Assembly (NCBI GenBank): GCA_038277395.1 | Contig: CM076193.1 | Coordinates: 90,287,583-90,351,582 of the forward strand | From: Dryocosmus kuriphilus | Taxonomy: Eukaryota > Arthropoda > Insecta > Hymenoptera > Cynipidae | Direction: 5' to 3' | DNA length: 64,000 nt | Shown here: piece by piece, positions 36,673 through 48,352 of the stretch | How the letters are laid out: every line of letters starts with the position of its first letter | Position numbering within the stretch: position 1 is the first letter of the stretch | Notes under the pieces: generated by a model | What the model saw: only the letters and a program-made list of their open reading frames with translations | What the model was told of the DNA's origin: nothing | Database searches by the model: none | Translations under genes and position numbers: made by a program

Positions 36673-36844
36673 AATATTTTTTTCATTGATAGCAGCAGAT
36701 TTTAATATCAACAATACTTCACTAAGCATGTTATTATTGCAGTGTTTCAACTAAGTAAATTGGATTTTTAGCATATTACTCTGTTGCGTTAAAGATTATT
36801 TGAATTTTTCTTACAGGAAATTATAAAGCTTATGTAGCTGATTT

Positions 36845-36965
36845 ATTTGGTAGATCGATTGCGGTTACTTTAATTAATAATGTCAAGCAGATGAAAACAG
36901 AAATAATGCATTGAAATAACTTCAATCATTAATGAAATAAAGGAGGCTGGCATTATTATTTTCAA
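36845..36965 (+). pseudogene. Diverged zinc-finger gene fragment (right arm)
   Basis: Mirror copy of 33365-33480, with the same stops, so the decay predates the palindrome or is kept equal by conversion. Confidence 0.5.
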
Positions 36966-38581
36966 TAGTAGGAGTAACATATGTAGTATATACATATATT
37001 TTATCTCGTTAATTCATAAAAACTGATCAAATAGACCCAACACGGAACTAAGTATGCAATAAGTTTTTTCTCTTACACTATACTATATAGTTATTTTAAT
37101 AAGTTAAAATCGATATTATTTTTAAGCATAATAAGTTCCTACTGGTATATGAAACATAATTTTAAAAAATGTATATCTACTTCTTAATTTCTTTCACCCA
37201 CACTCATTTTGGTTATATTGCAACATTTTTTTCACACTGCGTACTGCACTTTCTTCAAGACACAAATCTTCTACAATAGTTCCAATTATAAAGTCTTTCA
37301 TTTATTGAAACTACTTCATTAAAGACGTTGATCGGTGCATAGGCTGAGTTCTTTGAGTACAATAAATGTAGAGTTTCGAATTAAAATGGGAAGTATGAGT
37401 CCTTTTAATCAAGCTTGCTGAACTGACACCAAATTATCATCATACTGGAAACCAAAGTGCAGATTAAAATGTTTAGATTTAATAACTCCTTTACCCACTG
37501 CACCATATAGTATAGCATAGTATAGTTTTGTATGGTATATTGCAGTTAGCTTGACTGCTTATAATTTCAAGCTTATTTTACTAGAGTTCACACTCGATTC
37601 CATGCCACCAAATTACATTATTCTTATGTACATTACCATACGTTTATATTTGCATTAGGCTGTCCTCTCTTCATTAATCGAAGAGTTTGAGTAGCCTATT
37701 CCTTATCGGTTCACTCTTCGATGTTTCATTGACAAACACATTATTTAAACATTTAAAACTATGTTATAGCATTTTAGGAATATGTTGTAGTATTTGTAAA
37801 GAATTTCGTAAAATGTAAGACTTATGTTAATCAGTCTGATTTTATCAACAAATTAAATGCCTATGTATTCCATAAGTACATATGCATGATTCACCTCCAG
37901 TTATTCCTTTGCTTTTTCATTAACTAATTCCTTAATGGATTTCTCTTTGATATTTTCAAAGAATTGGACAAAAAACGTAAGTCCAACGTTGGTTAGGCTT
38001 AAAATTTATGAGCAAATAAATTGTTTAAACATTCCATAGCTACGCGTCACTCATCTAACATAATCTCTTTATTAATTCCTTAGTGGTTCTCCCTTTGATC
38101 TTTACTCATAGACGACTTTCCACAATTTTTTATTAAAATTATATTGCAGTAGTTTATCTTCAAAAGTGTGTGATATCAAGAGTAGGTTAAACATGGCACA
38201 CTTATTTTAATGTATAAAATCATGCAATGTAATGAGAAATGCTAAAAATCACACAAAATACGTAGGTTAGACTTTTAAGATTCTTTTTTATATTCTGAAC
38301 TGTACAATTGCTCTTCACATAATTTTTTTATTTAACATGGACATGAACCCTTTTTCCGAGAATCACGCTATTAACGTAGCAAAATTTCTATATATTGAGG
38401 ATTTATTGTTTACCATTATCGATTCACTCTTCGATTTTTCATTGGCAAACACATTATTTAAACATTCTAAAATTGTGTTATAGCATTTTAGGAATATGTT
38501 GTAATATTTTTAAAGAACTTCGTAAAACACAGGACTTATATTGATCAGTCTGATTTTATCAACAAATTAAATGTTTATATA

Positions 38582-39881
38582 CAGGGTGGGCCATCTGTTA
38601 GTGCGTTTTTAAATTAAAAAAAAAGTACACTTTTTCCTATGTGAAATCAAAATAGTTTAGTGAAAATTAAAGCTACTTACATGCCATTTACAAATGAAAA
38701 ATGATATCATTCAAGTGTCCGCCACGGCTCTTTTTGCAGACTTGCATCCGATGGTCGAAATTTTCGATGACTCTCTCCAATAAACTGGGATGAATGGCCT
38801 CAATTTCAGCCCGAATGTTATTTTTTAGGGCTTGAATTGTTCGTGGGGCATTCGCATAAACTTTACTTTTTAGATAACCCCAAAGGAAAAAATCCAAAGG
38901 GGTCAAATCGCACGACCTTGGTGGCCAATTCACGTCGGAATTCCTGGAAATTATGCGATCACCAAACTTAGTCGCCAATAAGTTAATTGTTTGACGATTT
39001 GTGTGCGATGTTGCGCCGTCTTGTTGAAACCAAAGATCATCCACATCAATTTCATCTAATTTTCGCCACAAAAAGTCCGTCAGCATGCCACGATAGCGTT
39101 CAGAATTAATCGTAATGGCCCTCTCACGCTCGTCCTCGAAAAAAAATGGCCCAATAATGCCACCAGCATATAGCCCGCACCATACAGTGACTTTTGCATC
39201 ATGAAGTGGTCTCTGGTGAATTTTCTGTGGATTTTCTGATCCCCAAATGCGACAGTTTTGTTTGTTTACGTGTTCACTAAGTAAGTGAAAATGAGCCTCA
39301 TCAGAAAAGATGATTTTGGATGAGAACCCCTCATTTTTCCCGATCATCCACTCAGCAAAGTCACGGCGTTGTTGATGGTCTAGCGGCTTCAATTTTTGCG
39401 TTAACTGGATTTTGTATGGATGAAAATGAAGATCCTCGTGTAAAATCCGGCGTAAACTGGTTCGGGAAATGCCCAATTCCTGAGAACGGCGCCTGGTGGA
39501 TGTGCTTGGCTCGTCACGGACGCTTTCACTCACAGCGGTTATTGTTTCTCGAGTACGAACTGTACGAGCATGTTCATATTCTCTACGACCTTCCACTGAA
39601 CCAGTTTCCTCAAAACGAGTAATAATCTTCCGAATTCCGGACTCTGATGGGCGTCCATGTCGACCGAAACTTGTCCGAAGTTTCCGAAATGCTTCTTTTA
39701 CAGACCGACCATTTTCGTAGTAAGTTTGCACTATCAAAACGCGTTGTTGCGTCGTCAACGACTCCATCTTTACAAATGGCATAGTTTTGACATTTTGTAT
39801 GTGCAGAGAGAATGACATAACCTACAAATGATGTGTCATTTATCCATAGTTGAAAAACGCACTAACAGATGGCCCACCCTG
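38582..39881 (-). mobile_element. Intact DD41D (rosa-like) Tc1/mariner transposon
   Basis: A compact 1300-bp element with inverted termini cagggtgggccatctgttag and the exact complement, flanked by TA duplications (38580-38581, 39882-39883). One intact transposase gene fills it. The opposite palindrome arm near 31730-31745 reads straight through tttatatattattcc, the empty site, so this insertion followed formation of the palindrome. Confidence 0.93.
38688..39818 (-). CDS. DD41D mariner-family transposase (rosa-like)
   Basis: A 376-codon uninterrupted minus-strand frame. Residues 18-130 are a paired-type DNA-binding region with two helix-turn-helix parts (QRVLIVQTYYENGRSVKEAF and SRTSLRRILHEDL). 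The catalytic aspartates are D173 (FSDEAHFHL), D267 (WFQQDGATSHT) and D309 (LTPLDFFLWGYL). The 41 residues between D267 and D309 place it in the DD41D/rosa group of the IS630-Tc1-mariner superfamily. No stop, shift or missing catalytic residue is visible. Starts at Met1, Met13 (39782) or Met18 (39767) are all possible; Met18 (MESLTTQQ) best fits where the DNA-binding domain begins. It acts in the nucleus on TA targets. Confidence 0.92.
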   Translation of the reverse strand: MSFSLHIQNVKTMPFVKMESLTTQQRVLIVQTYYENGRSVKEAFRKLRTSFGRHGRPSESGIRKIITRFEETGSVEGRREYEHARTVRTRETITAVSESVRDEPSTSTRRRSQELGISRTSLRRILHEDLHFHPYKIQLTQKLKPLDHQQRRDFAEWMIGKNEGFSSKIIFSDEAHFHLLSEHVNKQNCRIWGSENPQKIHQRPLHDAKVTVWCGLYAGGIIGPFFFEDERERAITINSERYRGMLTDFLWRKLDEIDVDDLWFQQDGATSHTNRQTINLLATKFGDRIISRNSDVNWPPRSCDLTPLDFFLWGYLKSKVYANAPRTIQALKNNIRAEIEAIHPSLLERVIENFDHRMQVCKKSRGGHLNDIIFHL

Positions 39882-42426
39882 TATTATTCCATGAGTATGC
39901 ATGATTCATCACCAGTTATTTCTTTGCTTTTTCGTTAACTAATTCCTTAGTGGATTTCTTTTTGATACTTGCTGACAGGAAGCTGATGTCATATTTTTAA
40001 AGAATTGGACAAAAACATAAGTTTAACGTTGGTTGAGTTTAAAATTTATAACCAAATAAATTTTTTTAACATTCCACAGCTACGCATCACTCGTCTAACA
40101 CCATCTCCTCATTAATTCCTTAGTGGAACCACTTGATCTTTACTGATAGATGAGTTTCAACAATTATTTAATAAAATTACATTGCAGTAGTTTATCTTGA
40201 AAAGTGTGATACCAGGAGTAAGTTAAAAACGGCACACTTATTTTAATGTCTAAAATCATGCAATGTAATGAGAAATGTTAAATTACATTACTGTATCTCA
40301 CAAATACGTAGGTTAGACTTTAAATTCTTCTTGTATATTCTGAACTGTACAATTGATCTTCACATTATTTTTTTATTTAGCATGAATATGAACCCTTTTT
40401 CCGAGAATCATGCTATTAACGTTGCAAAATTTCTATAAATTGAGGATTTATTGTTTACGATTATCGGTTCACTTGTCGATTTTTATTGACAAACACATTA
40501 TTTAAACATTTTAAAACTATGTTACAGCATTTTAGGAATATGTTGTAATATTTTTTAAGAATTTCGTAAAACATAAGGCTTACATTGATCAGTCTTTGAT
40601 TTTATCAACAAATGAGTAAAATATTTTTTAGATATTATACTGCAACCTAAGAGAAGAACAGAGAGACTTCTTTTTAATTTTATGCTAAATCTTGAAATCA
40701 TAATAGGTAAATCTTCAAATCATAAGAGAGAGATTGAGGTATTTAAAAAAGAACGAATGTGAAACCTCGTAATAAAATGCATGTAGTCTTTTATCTCAAG
40801 CTTCGGAAATGTCGATACTATATTATTATTGTTATTATTCAGATCGAAAAATCTCATTTTGAAGAAACACATTTGCCAGACTCTTTACTGTAATATGACA
40901 CCCTCGAGAACTTTATCGCTATGGATGTTCGCATATTCTTCAATAATTTCTGAGATTATTATTCTCTAATTTTATATTATTGTAATATTTCTAAAGAGTT
41001 TCGTAAAACATAAGACTTATGTTGATCGGTCTTGATTTTATCAACAAATTAAATGTTTATATATTCCATGATTATGTATGAATCATCTCCAGTTATTTCT
41101 TGTGCTTTTTCATTAAATAATTCCTTAGTGTTTCTCCCTTTGATCTTTACTGATAAATGAGTTTCAAGAATTATTCAATAAAATTACATTGCAGTAGTTT
41201 ATCATGAAAAGTGTGATATCAGGAGTAAGTTAAAAATGGCACACTTACTTTAATGTCTAAAATCATCCAATGCAATGAGAAATGTTAAAAATCACATTAC
41301 TGTATATATGTCACAAATACGTAGGAAAGACTTTAAATTATTTTTGTATATTCTGAACTGTACGATCTTCACTTTATTTACCATAGACATGAACCCTTTT
41401 TCGAGAATCACGCTATTAACGTTGCAAAATTTCTATAAATTGGGGATTTATTGTTTACGAATGATATTAGTGAAACCTCTCAGGAGACGTTATAACATTT
41501 TAGGTATGTGTTGTGATATTTTTAAGAATTTCGTAAAACATAAGGCTTGCATTGATCAGTCTTTGATTTTAGCAACAAATGAGTAAAATATTTTTTAGAT
41601 ATCATACTACAACCTAAGAGAAGAACAGAGATCATAAGAGAGATTGAGGTGTTTAAAAAATAACGAATGTGAAACCTCTTAATAAAATGCATGTAGCCTT
41701 TTATTTCAAGCTTCGGAAATGACACCCTCGAGAACTTTATCACTAAGGATGCTCGCATATTCTTTAATAATTTCTGAGATAAGTATTCGCTAATTTTATA
41801 TTATTGTGACATGCAACATGTAATCCCTGACCATTAGAAAGGATTCATTTCTTTAGATACATTTTTTTACCCATATGCTAGTTGATTGGCTACAAATATT
41901 TTCTAATAAACTATATTACACAGTAGCTTTAGCGAGAGTAAAATCATTATTCTTAATAAAATGCCTTATAATGTCTTATTTTAAACCTCGCAAATGTTGA
42001 GTGTCGTATTACATGTGATATGCATCGAGGTGAAAAATAATCAAGAGCTTATGATAGAGAGTGAGAGATTGGGAGAGAGAGAAGGAGATGGCTTTACTTA
42101 CATATTTACAATTAATATAGGTACTATCTTTGTCTATTAATATATCCCCTCTTTTTCCTAAAAGTTCTAGAAGCACCTACAGGTTTCAACACATCTGCGA
42201 TTTAACGTTTTAAAACGAAATTCATCAGAGACCTTGAAGTTGTTTTCGAAAAATTCTTTTCTCGCAAGTACGCAGCATTATTTCTAGAAGCTTGCAAGAA
42301 AGAGAGAAAGAGAGATAGAGAGAGAGAGAGATTTTCACCTCTTTATCTAAAATTTCTAGAAGGTTCTACAGGTTCAAACGCGTCCACAATTCAACGTTTT
42401 GATACGTAGTTTAATGAGGGCATCGA

Positions 42427-42636
42427 GAACATTCTAGAAACTTATGGGCGATAGAGGGGGTGGAGGGGGAAGGGGAGGTTGTTTTCGCCACTTTTGCGTA
42501 TCGCCATTGCGTAGTATAATGATATCATCCAGAACATTCTAGAAGCTTAGTATAGGAGAAAGAAGGGGTGGAGGGGGAAGGGGAAGTTGTTTTCGCCAAT
42601 TTCGTGCTTAGTGACGTCACATCGAACATTCTAGAA
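42427..42636. promoter_or_regulatory. Heat-shock-element-like motifs (right arm)
   Basis: Three perfect gaacattctagaa motifs at 42427-42439, 42532-42544 and 42624-42636, mirror images of those in the left arm. Confidence 0.6.
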
Positions 42637-43324
42637 GCTTAGCACGGACATGAACCACTTCAGCTCTCGAACAGCTTCGAAGTTCTAGAAAGCCGGTAAG
42701 GTAGGAATCGTGGTCCAGAACCGGCCCTGTATATCTACTGTTCATCTTAAAAAAACCAACAAATTTTGTCTTAACCGTTTTTTGATAAAATGAACGGTTT
42801 TTGTTTTAATCAAGAAAACGCTATTAAAATTAAAAAACTGTGGTTTCCCGCCAAAATATTCAAGATACAAAAAAATGGTAAAGAACAAAGTTGCTCAATT
42901 TAAAAAGATCTACAAATTTTGTTTTAACCATTTTTTGATAAAATGCACGGTTTTTGTTTTAATCGATAAAACGTTATTAAAAATTAAAGATTTCAAATTT
43001 CCCGCCAAACTATGGAAGATACGGAAAAATAATAATAAACAAAGTTGTTCGCCTCAAAAAGATCTACAAATTTGCTCTCTATCATTTTTTTGAGCAGACG
43101 CGTAGTTTTTGAGTTATTCGTGAAATATGTTATGAAATATAAAGAAAACCACTTTTCAGGAAAACTGTGCAAGATATGAGAAAATATTAACAAGCAGAAT
43201 TGTTCACCTTGGAAAGAGATACAAAATGTATTTATAAGACTCATCGTTTTACTTTTAAGAATCGAAATCCTCTATTGTGAAAATTTGGAAAATCACTAAA
43301 AAACTTTACCAATCTACAATGTGT

Positions 43325-43825
43325 TTAAAAAAAATGTAATTGTCGAGCGCGAAGCGCGAGTGTCATGATGAGAATGTATTTCTGAAGGGCGATAGAGCTT
43401 TAAGTAAAATAATTTCTTTTGTAATTTTTAATTTAAAGGTTTATACGACCCATAAACACCGAGTGCGTAGCGGGAGGTGAATAATCTATCGAGCGCGAAG
43501 CGCGAGTCAAATGTCGAACGCGAAGCGCGAGTGCCAACAGACGAGCGCTCTAGGCACGCTCATACTTCGCGCGAAGCGCGCGATGAGAATGTGCCCGCGA
43601 AGCGGGCAGATTTTTTAATATTCTATCCAGTATCGTTTTCAAAATTTTCCTAAAAATGAAAAAATCGATTAAATTGGACTAAAATAGCATTTTTTAAACG
43701 ATAGTTTACAAATTTGGTTAAACAAAATCTGCCCGCCTCGCGGGCACATTCTTCTCGCGCGCTTCGCGCGAAATATGAGCGCGCCTAGAGCGCGCGTCTG
43801 TTGGCACTCGCGCTTCGCGCTCGAT
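43325..43825. repeat. gcgcgaagcgcgag palindromic repeats in family X
   Basis: A GC-rich island in AT-rich DNA. The words gagcgcgaagcgcgag and gcccgcgaagcgggc are self-complementary and recur about eight times across both arms. The same set stands at 60480-60750. Likely binding sites or structural hairpins; not coding. Confidence 0.75.
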
Positions 43826-44762
43826 TATTACATTTTTTTAAAACACATTGTAGATTGGTAAAGTGTTTTTTGTGATTTTCCAAATTTTCACAATACAGGA
43901 TTTCGATTCTTAAAAGTAAAGCGATGAGTCTTATAAATAAATTTTGTAGCTCTTTCCAAGGTGAACAATTCTGCTTGTTAATATTTTCTCATATCTTGCA
44001 TAGTTTTGCTGAAAAGTAGTTTTCTTTATATCTCATAACATATTTCACGAATAACTCAAAAACTACACGTCTGCTCAAAAAAATGATAGAGAACAAATTT
44101 GTAGATACTTTTGAGGTGAACAACTTTGATTATTATCATTTATTCGTATCTTGCTTAGTTTGGCGGGAAATTTGAAATTTTTTATTTTTCATAACGTTTT
44201 ATCGATTAAAACAAAAACCGTGCACTTTATCAAAAAATGGTTAAAACAAAATTTGTAGATCTTTTTGAATTGAATAATTTTACTTTCTTACATTTTTTTT
44301 GTATCTCATAGTTTAGCCGGAAAATGGATTTTTTGATTTTGTGAAACCCGTTTTTGATGGATAAAACCATAACCGTTGGTCAAAAACCGCTGGTTAACGA
44401 ACTCGTCCTTTCTTTTTACCCCTTAAAGAAGTGTACCAAAGCGCAATCCAATCCGATTTGTCCTTCGAAAGTTATCCTGGGAACAGACTCCAACGACAGC
44501 AACGGCAACGGCAACGACGACGACAATGACAACAGACAAACAGGCACCGTCGTAAAAACCGTTTTTTTCGGATTCTGGAGGTCTGAAAACGTGGAGATTT
44601 CATGAAGTCCGCGAAAGTCAAATTTTACATAAATCTAATACCTTCTCTGATGAGAATGTAAAAAGGTTATGGAAATGGTATACTGTTACACTAGTGGGAA
44701 AAGCATCGCTTGAAACGACGATCTCAACTTTGAAGCGATACTTCTTCCACGCATACAACACT

Positions 44763-44970
44763 ATATTTTTCCGAGGCCATGATTTTGGCACTCTGAGATG
44801 CTTAAGAAAAAAGAAAGACGTACACGCATTTTCATACTGCATAGGGGATAGGAGGCAACTTTTCCCTATGCTGATGCGCAGTCAAATGTCTCATCGGTAA
44901 ACGTAAACTTTTTATAGATGGCACATGCATCGAAAAGTGCCAAAATCATGGCCGCGGGGGAAAAATGTTT
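44763..44970. repeat. Short foldback with ccatgattttggcac arms
   Basis: The sequence atttttccgaggccatgatt plus ttggcac near 44766 is complementary to 44933-44970. Confidence 0.6.
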
Positions 44971-45384
44971 GTTTCTTGAATTACTTTCTAGGATGTCTCA
45001 AGGGACTTTAAGATAGAAAAAAGAATAATGTTAAATTTCTAGTTTTTTATTAATTTTTATTATCATGAGTTCATAATGTTGCTTGAACCAAAAGTAAAAC
45101 TGGATTATATTTTGCACAGCAAAATAATTATTTCTTTTAATCTTTAAAAATAATAATCTCAGTTGTAATTGTAAAAAATATAACTTTCATTATTATATTT
45201 CATTGTGATACCTTAAAATTATTACTGATGCCTTAAAATTATTACTATGTAATGTCAAAGAACAACTAGAACTGCAACATTATTTTTGTAACGGAGTTCC
45301 TTAGGTTAGGTCTTGGCGGCCGGGGGTCAGTCGACAAAAAGTGAAACACTGGAATGCGTGGAATGCGTTATGGGAACGCGTTAT

Positions 45385-45651
45385 GGGCAACGCGCTGACA
45401 TTACGGTATCTTTCCATAAACGAGTAAAGATGTCACTTTACAATTTTAACAATGGCACTCACCACCGAGGGGACCTGACGTCTCACTTTGGTAGAGGGGG
45501 GAACGGGTTTTACAAAAACATTCTAGACACATACAGAGACGGTGATGACATCGTCTCTAACCTCAAAAGCTGGTCGCAAGTTGAGTTACAATTAGCCAAG
45601 CAATTCAATAAAAATGTTTTCCTATTACGTTGCAGAAGGAGAGGCGTAATG
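45385..45651 (+). pseudogene. Penelope-like element protein, N-terminal part
   Basis: An open frame with a possible start ATG at 45430. It ends in KNVFLLRCRRRGVM, a phrase characteristic of the N-terminal region of Penelope-like proteins, at 45651, where a foldback element interrupts it. The frame resumes after 48351. See the entry at 48353 for the catalytic parts. Confidence 0.6.
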
Positions 45652-45652
45652 T

Positions 45653-48345
45653 ATGTATATTAAGCTAGCGTAGCCATTTCAGAAAGGCCAGCAACAGACT
45701 AGTCCCATAATTTTTTTCTAATTTGTTGCGCTAAATTTGATTTTGTTCCTAATGCTGTTTCCGAGAAAACGCATTGCACGCTAGCCTAATATTAAGCTAG
45801 CGTAACCACTCGCTAATACTGCAGAAGCAATCGATATAATGAAAAACTGATAGCACAGGAATTTGTTGCTAATTTGTTGCTATAAGATGGCACCATACAG
45901 AAATACTCAAAATCAACCCTCACGAATAAAGACTTACCCCTCTAAAATCGCCAAATAGCCCAAATACGTAACTTTTGCAAATAAAGAGACAAACTAACCT
46001 AATCAAAGGGTTAATTTGTTGCTATTTTGTTGCTCAACGAATACCTACTGAAAAAGTAAAAAAACTACCCCTTATAACATACCCCACTCCCTCCAAATCG
46101 GTAAGAGTCTAAAAACGTAACTTTTGCAAAGAAAGAGATAAACTAACCTAATCAACGGGATAATTTGTTCCTATTTTGTTGCTCAACGAATACATACTGA
46201 AAAAGTAAAAAAACTACCCCTGATGACATACTCCGTCACCTCAACAGGGATAATAGCCCAAAGACGTAATATTTGAAAGAAAGCGAGATAAGCTTACCGA
46301 ATCTACGGGATCATTTGTTGCTATTTTGTTGCTCAACAAATACCTACTGATAAAGTAAAAAAATGACCCCTTATGACATACTCCATCCCCTCAACATGGA
46401 TAATAGCCCAAAGACGTAATATTTGAAAGAAAGCGAGATAAGCTTACCTAATCACGGGATAATTTGTTGCTATTTTGTTGCTGGACGAATACCTACTGAA
46501 AAAGTAAAAGAAACTACCCCTTATGACATACTTCACCTCCTCCGTGGCTTACAACCCAACGACATAATATTCGGAAAAAAGCAGGATAAACTTACGTTAC
46601 CAATGGAATAATTTGGTTTTTGAGTGATTACGTTGTTGTTTATTAAATACAATCATTTTTCATGTAATTTAATTACGTGCTTTATTACGACAAATATCTG
46701 ACAGACTTAATTTAAAATATACGTGATGAGTTTACTAAATTTACTGAATACTTTATTGCTGAAATAATACCTGATTGTTAAGTTCAAATTAGGCTCCCTT
46801 ATATCATGCATTTTATTTCTTGATCATGAATAATAGCCTAAGTACACAGCTTCCGGACAAATTGAGATATGCTTAATTAATAAACACGTAATGAAATAAG
46901 GCGTATCTGCACTTCAGATTAGTCAACTGTCACTTTTACGGTTCTATAAAATAATCAAATATTTTCAATTCTGGTGGTGTATATTAACATTATTTATGCT
47001 TATCATGTAGCATAATGGTTCCATCCATGGTGATGGGGTGAGATATAGGTCATAAAGGGTAGTTTTTTACTTTTTAAGTAGTTATTCGTTGAGAAACAAA
47101 ATAGCAACAAATTATCCCGCTGATTAGGTTAGGTTATCTCTTTATGTGCAACAGTTACGTCGTTGGGCTATTATCCATGTTTAGGGGATGGAATATGTTA
47201 TAAGGGGTAGTTTTTTTACTTTTTCAGTAGGTATTCGTTAAGCAACAAAATAGCAACAAATTATCCCGTAGATTAGGTAAGCTTATCTCGCTTTCTTTCA
47301 AATATTACGTCTTTGGGCTATTATCCATGTTGAGGGGATGGAGTATGTCATAAGGGGTCATTTTTTTACTTTATCAGTAGGTATTTGTTGAGCAACAAAA
47401 TAGCAACAAATGATCCCGTAGATTAGGTAAGCTTATCTCGCTTTCTTTCAAATATTACGTCTTTGGGCTATTATCCATGTTGAGGGGGTGGAGTATGTTA
47501 TAAGGGGTAGTTTTTTTACTTTTTCAGTACGTATTCGTTGAGAAACAAAACAGCAACAAATTATCCCGTTGATCAGGTTAGTTTATCTTTTTATTTGCAA
47601 AAGTTACGTCTTTAGGCTATTTGGCGATTTTAGAGGGGTAAGTGCCATCTTATAGCAACAAAATAGCAACAAATTATCCCGTGATTAGGTACGCTTATCT
47701 CGCTTTCTTTAAAATCTTACGTCTTTGGGCTATTATTATCCATGTTGAGGGGATGGAGTATGTCATAAGGGGTAGTTTTTTTTTTTACTTTTTCAGTAGG
47801 TATTCGTTGAGCAACAAAATAGCAACAAATTATCCCGTTGATTAGGTTAGTTTATCTCTTTATTTGCAGAATTGACGTTTTTAGGCTATTATCCATGGTG
47901 AGGGAGTGGAGTATATCATAAGGGGCAGTTTTTTTTACTTTATTAGTACGTATTTGTTGAGCAACAAAATGGCAACAAATTATCCTGTAGGTTAGGTTAG
48001 TTTATCTCTTTATTTGCAAAAGTTACGTTTCTAGGCTATTTGGAGATTTTAGAGGGGTAAATTTTTATTCATAAGAGTTGACTTTTAGTATTTCTGTTTG
48101 GTGCCATTTTATAGCAACAAATTGGCAACAAATTCCTGTGCTATCAGTTTTTCATTATATTGATTGCTTCTGCAGTATTAGCGAGTGGCTACGCTAGCTT
48201 AATATTAGGCTAGCGTGCAATGCGTTTTCTCGGAAACAGCATTAGCAACAAAATCAAATTTAGCGCAACAAATTAGCAAAAAAATTATGGGACTAGTCTG
48301 AAGCTGGCCTTTCTGAAATGGCTACGCTAGCTTAATATACATGCA
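45653..48345. mobile_element. 2.7-kb foldback built of 150-bp tandem units, inserted in the Penelope gene
   Basis: Ends tatattaagctagcgtagcc and complement. The direct repeat taatgt stands at 45647-45652 and 48346-48351; if the ends are extended by three bases the duplication could be TAA only. About 107 bp inside each end is a second hairpin, cacgctagcctaatattaag with its complement. The arms then consist of units of about 150 bp containing caacaaaatagcaacaaatt: four to five in the left arm (45860-46570), about seven in the right (47030-48130). The centre 46600-47030 is unique. No gene. Confidence 0.85.
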
Positions 48346-48352
48346 TAATGTC

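Larger units (their letters stand above)
28264..42739. mobile_element. Giant 14.5-kb palindromic (foldback) transposon
   Basis: Left arm 28264-35161, unique centre 35162-35375, right arm 35376-42739. The ends are agtagatatacagggccgg and its exact complement. The direct duplication gttcat (28258-28263, 42740-42745) occurs once in the uninterrupted family X copy at 59871-59876, proving insertion with a 6-bp duplication. Arms pair almost base for base by eye, apart from a 629-bp deletion in the right arm, one replaced patch and the rosa-like insertion at 38582-39881. No transposase or integrase for its own movement was seen. The cargo is a pair of divergent zinc-finger genes. A 6-bp duplication with AG...CT ends is typical of Polinton/Maverick elements, so a non-autonomous derivative moved by such an integrase is one possibility; this is inference. 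Confidence 0.9.
27901..44665. mobile_element. Family X foldback element, split by the giant palindrome
   Basis: Terminal repeats ctttttacattctcatcaga (27901) and its complement (ending 44665) bound a foldback of about 2.3 kb. Left arm: 27901-28263 plus 42746-43613. Centre: about 43614-43726. Right arm: 43727-44665. Each arm is built of degenerate units of about 110-130 bp that repeat a phrase like cgccaaactatgcaagatac. A GC-rich part near the centre is full of gcgcgaagcgcgag. No gene is encoded. A left-arm-only copy at 59498-60755 shows the uninterrupted site. Confidence 0.8.

Noticed and set aside
39320..39720. Plus-strand frames of 74 and 100 codons
   Set aside because: Antisense to the intact DD41D transposase.
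28264..42739. Giant palindrome as an assembly artefact
   Set aside because: The arms differ by a deletion, a replaced patch, a nonsense change and one transposon insertion, and the whole is flanked by a 6-bp duplication, so it is not a mirrored misassembly. Long reads would settle it.
46423..46611. 62-codon frame
   Set aside because: Falls inside the 150-bp repeat units; an accident of the repeat.
45860..48130. CRISPR-like array
   Set aside because: The 150-bp units are contiguous with no unique spacers, and the genome is eukaryotic.
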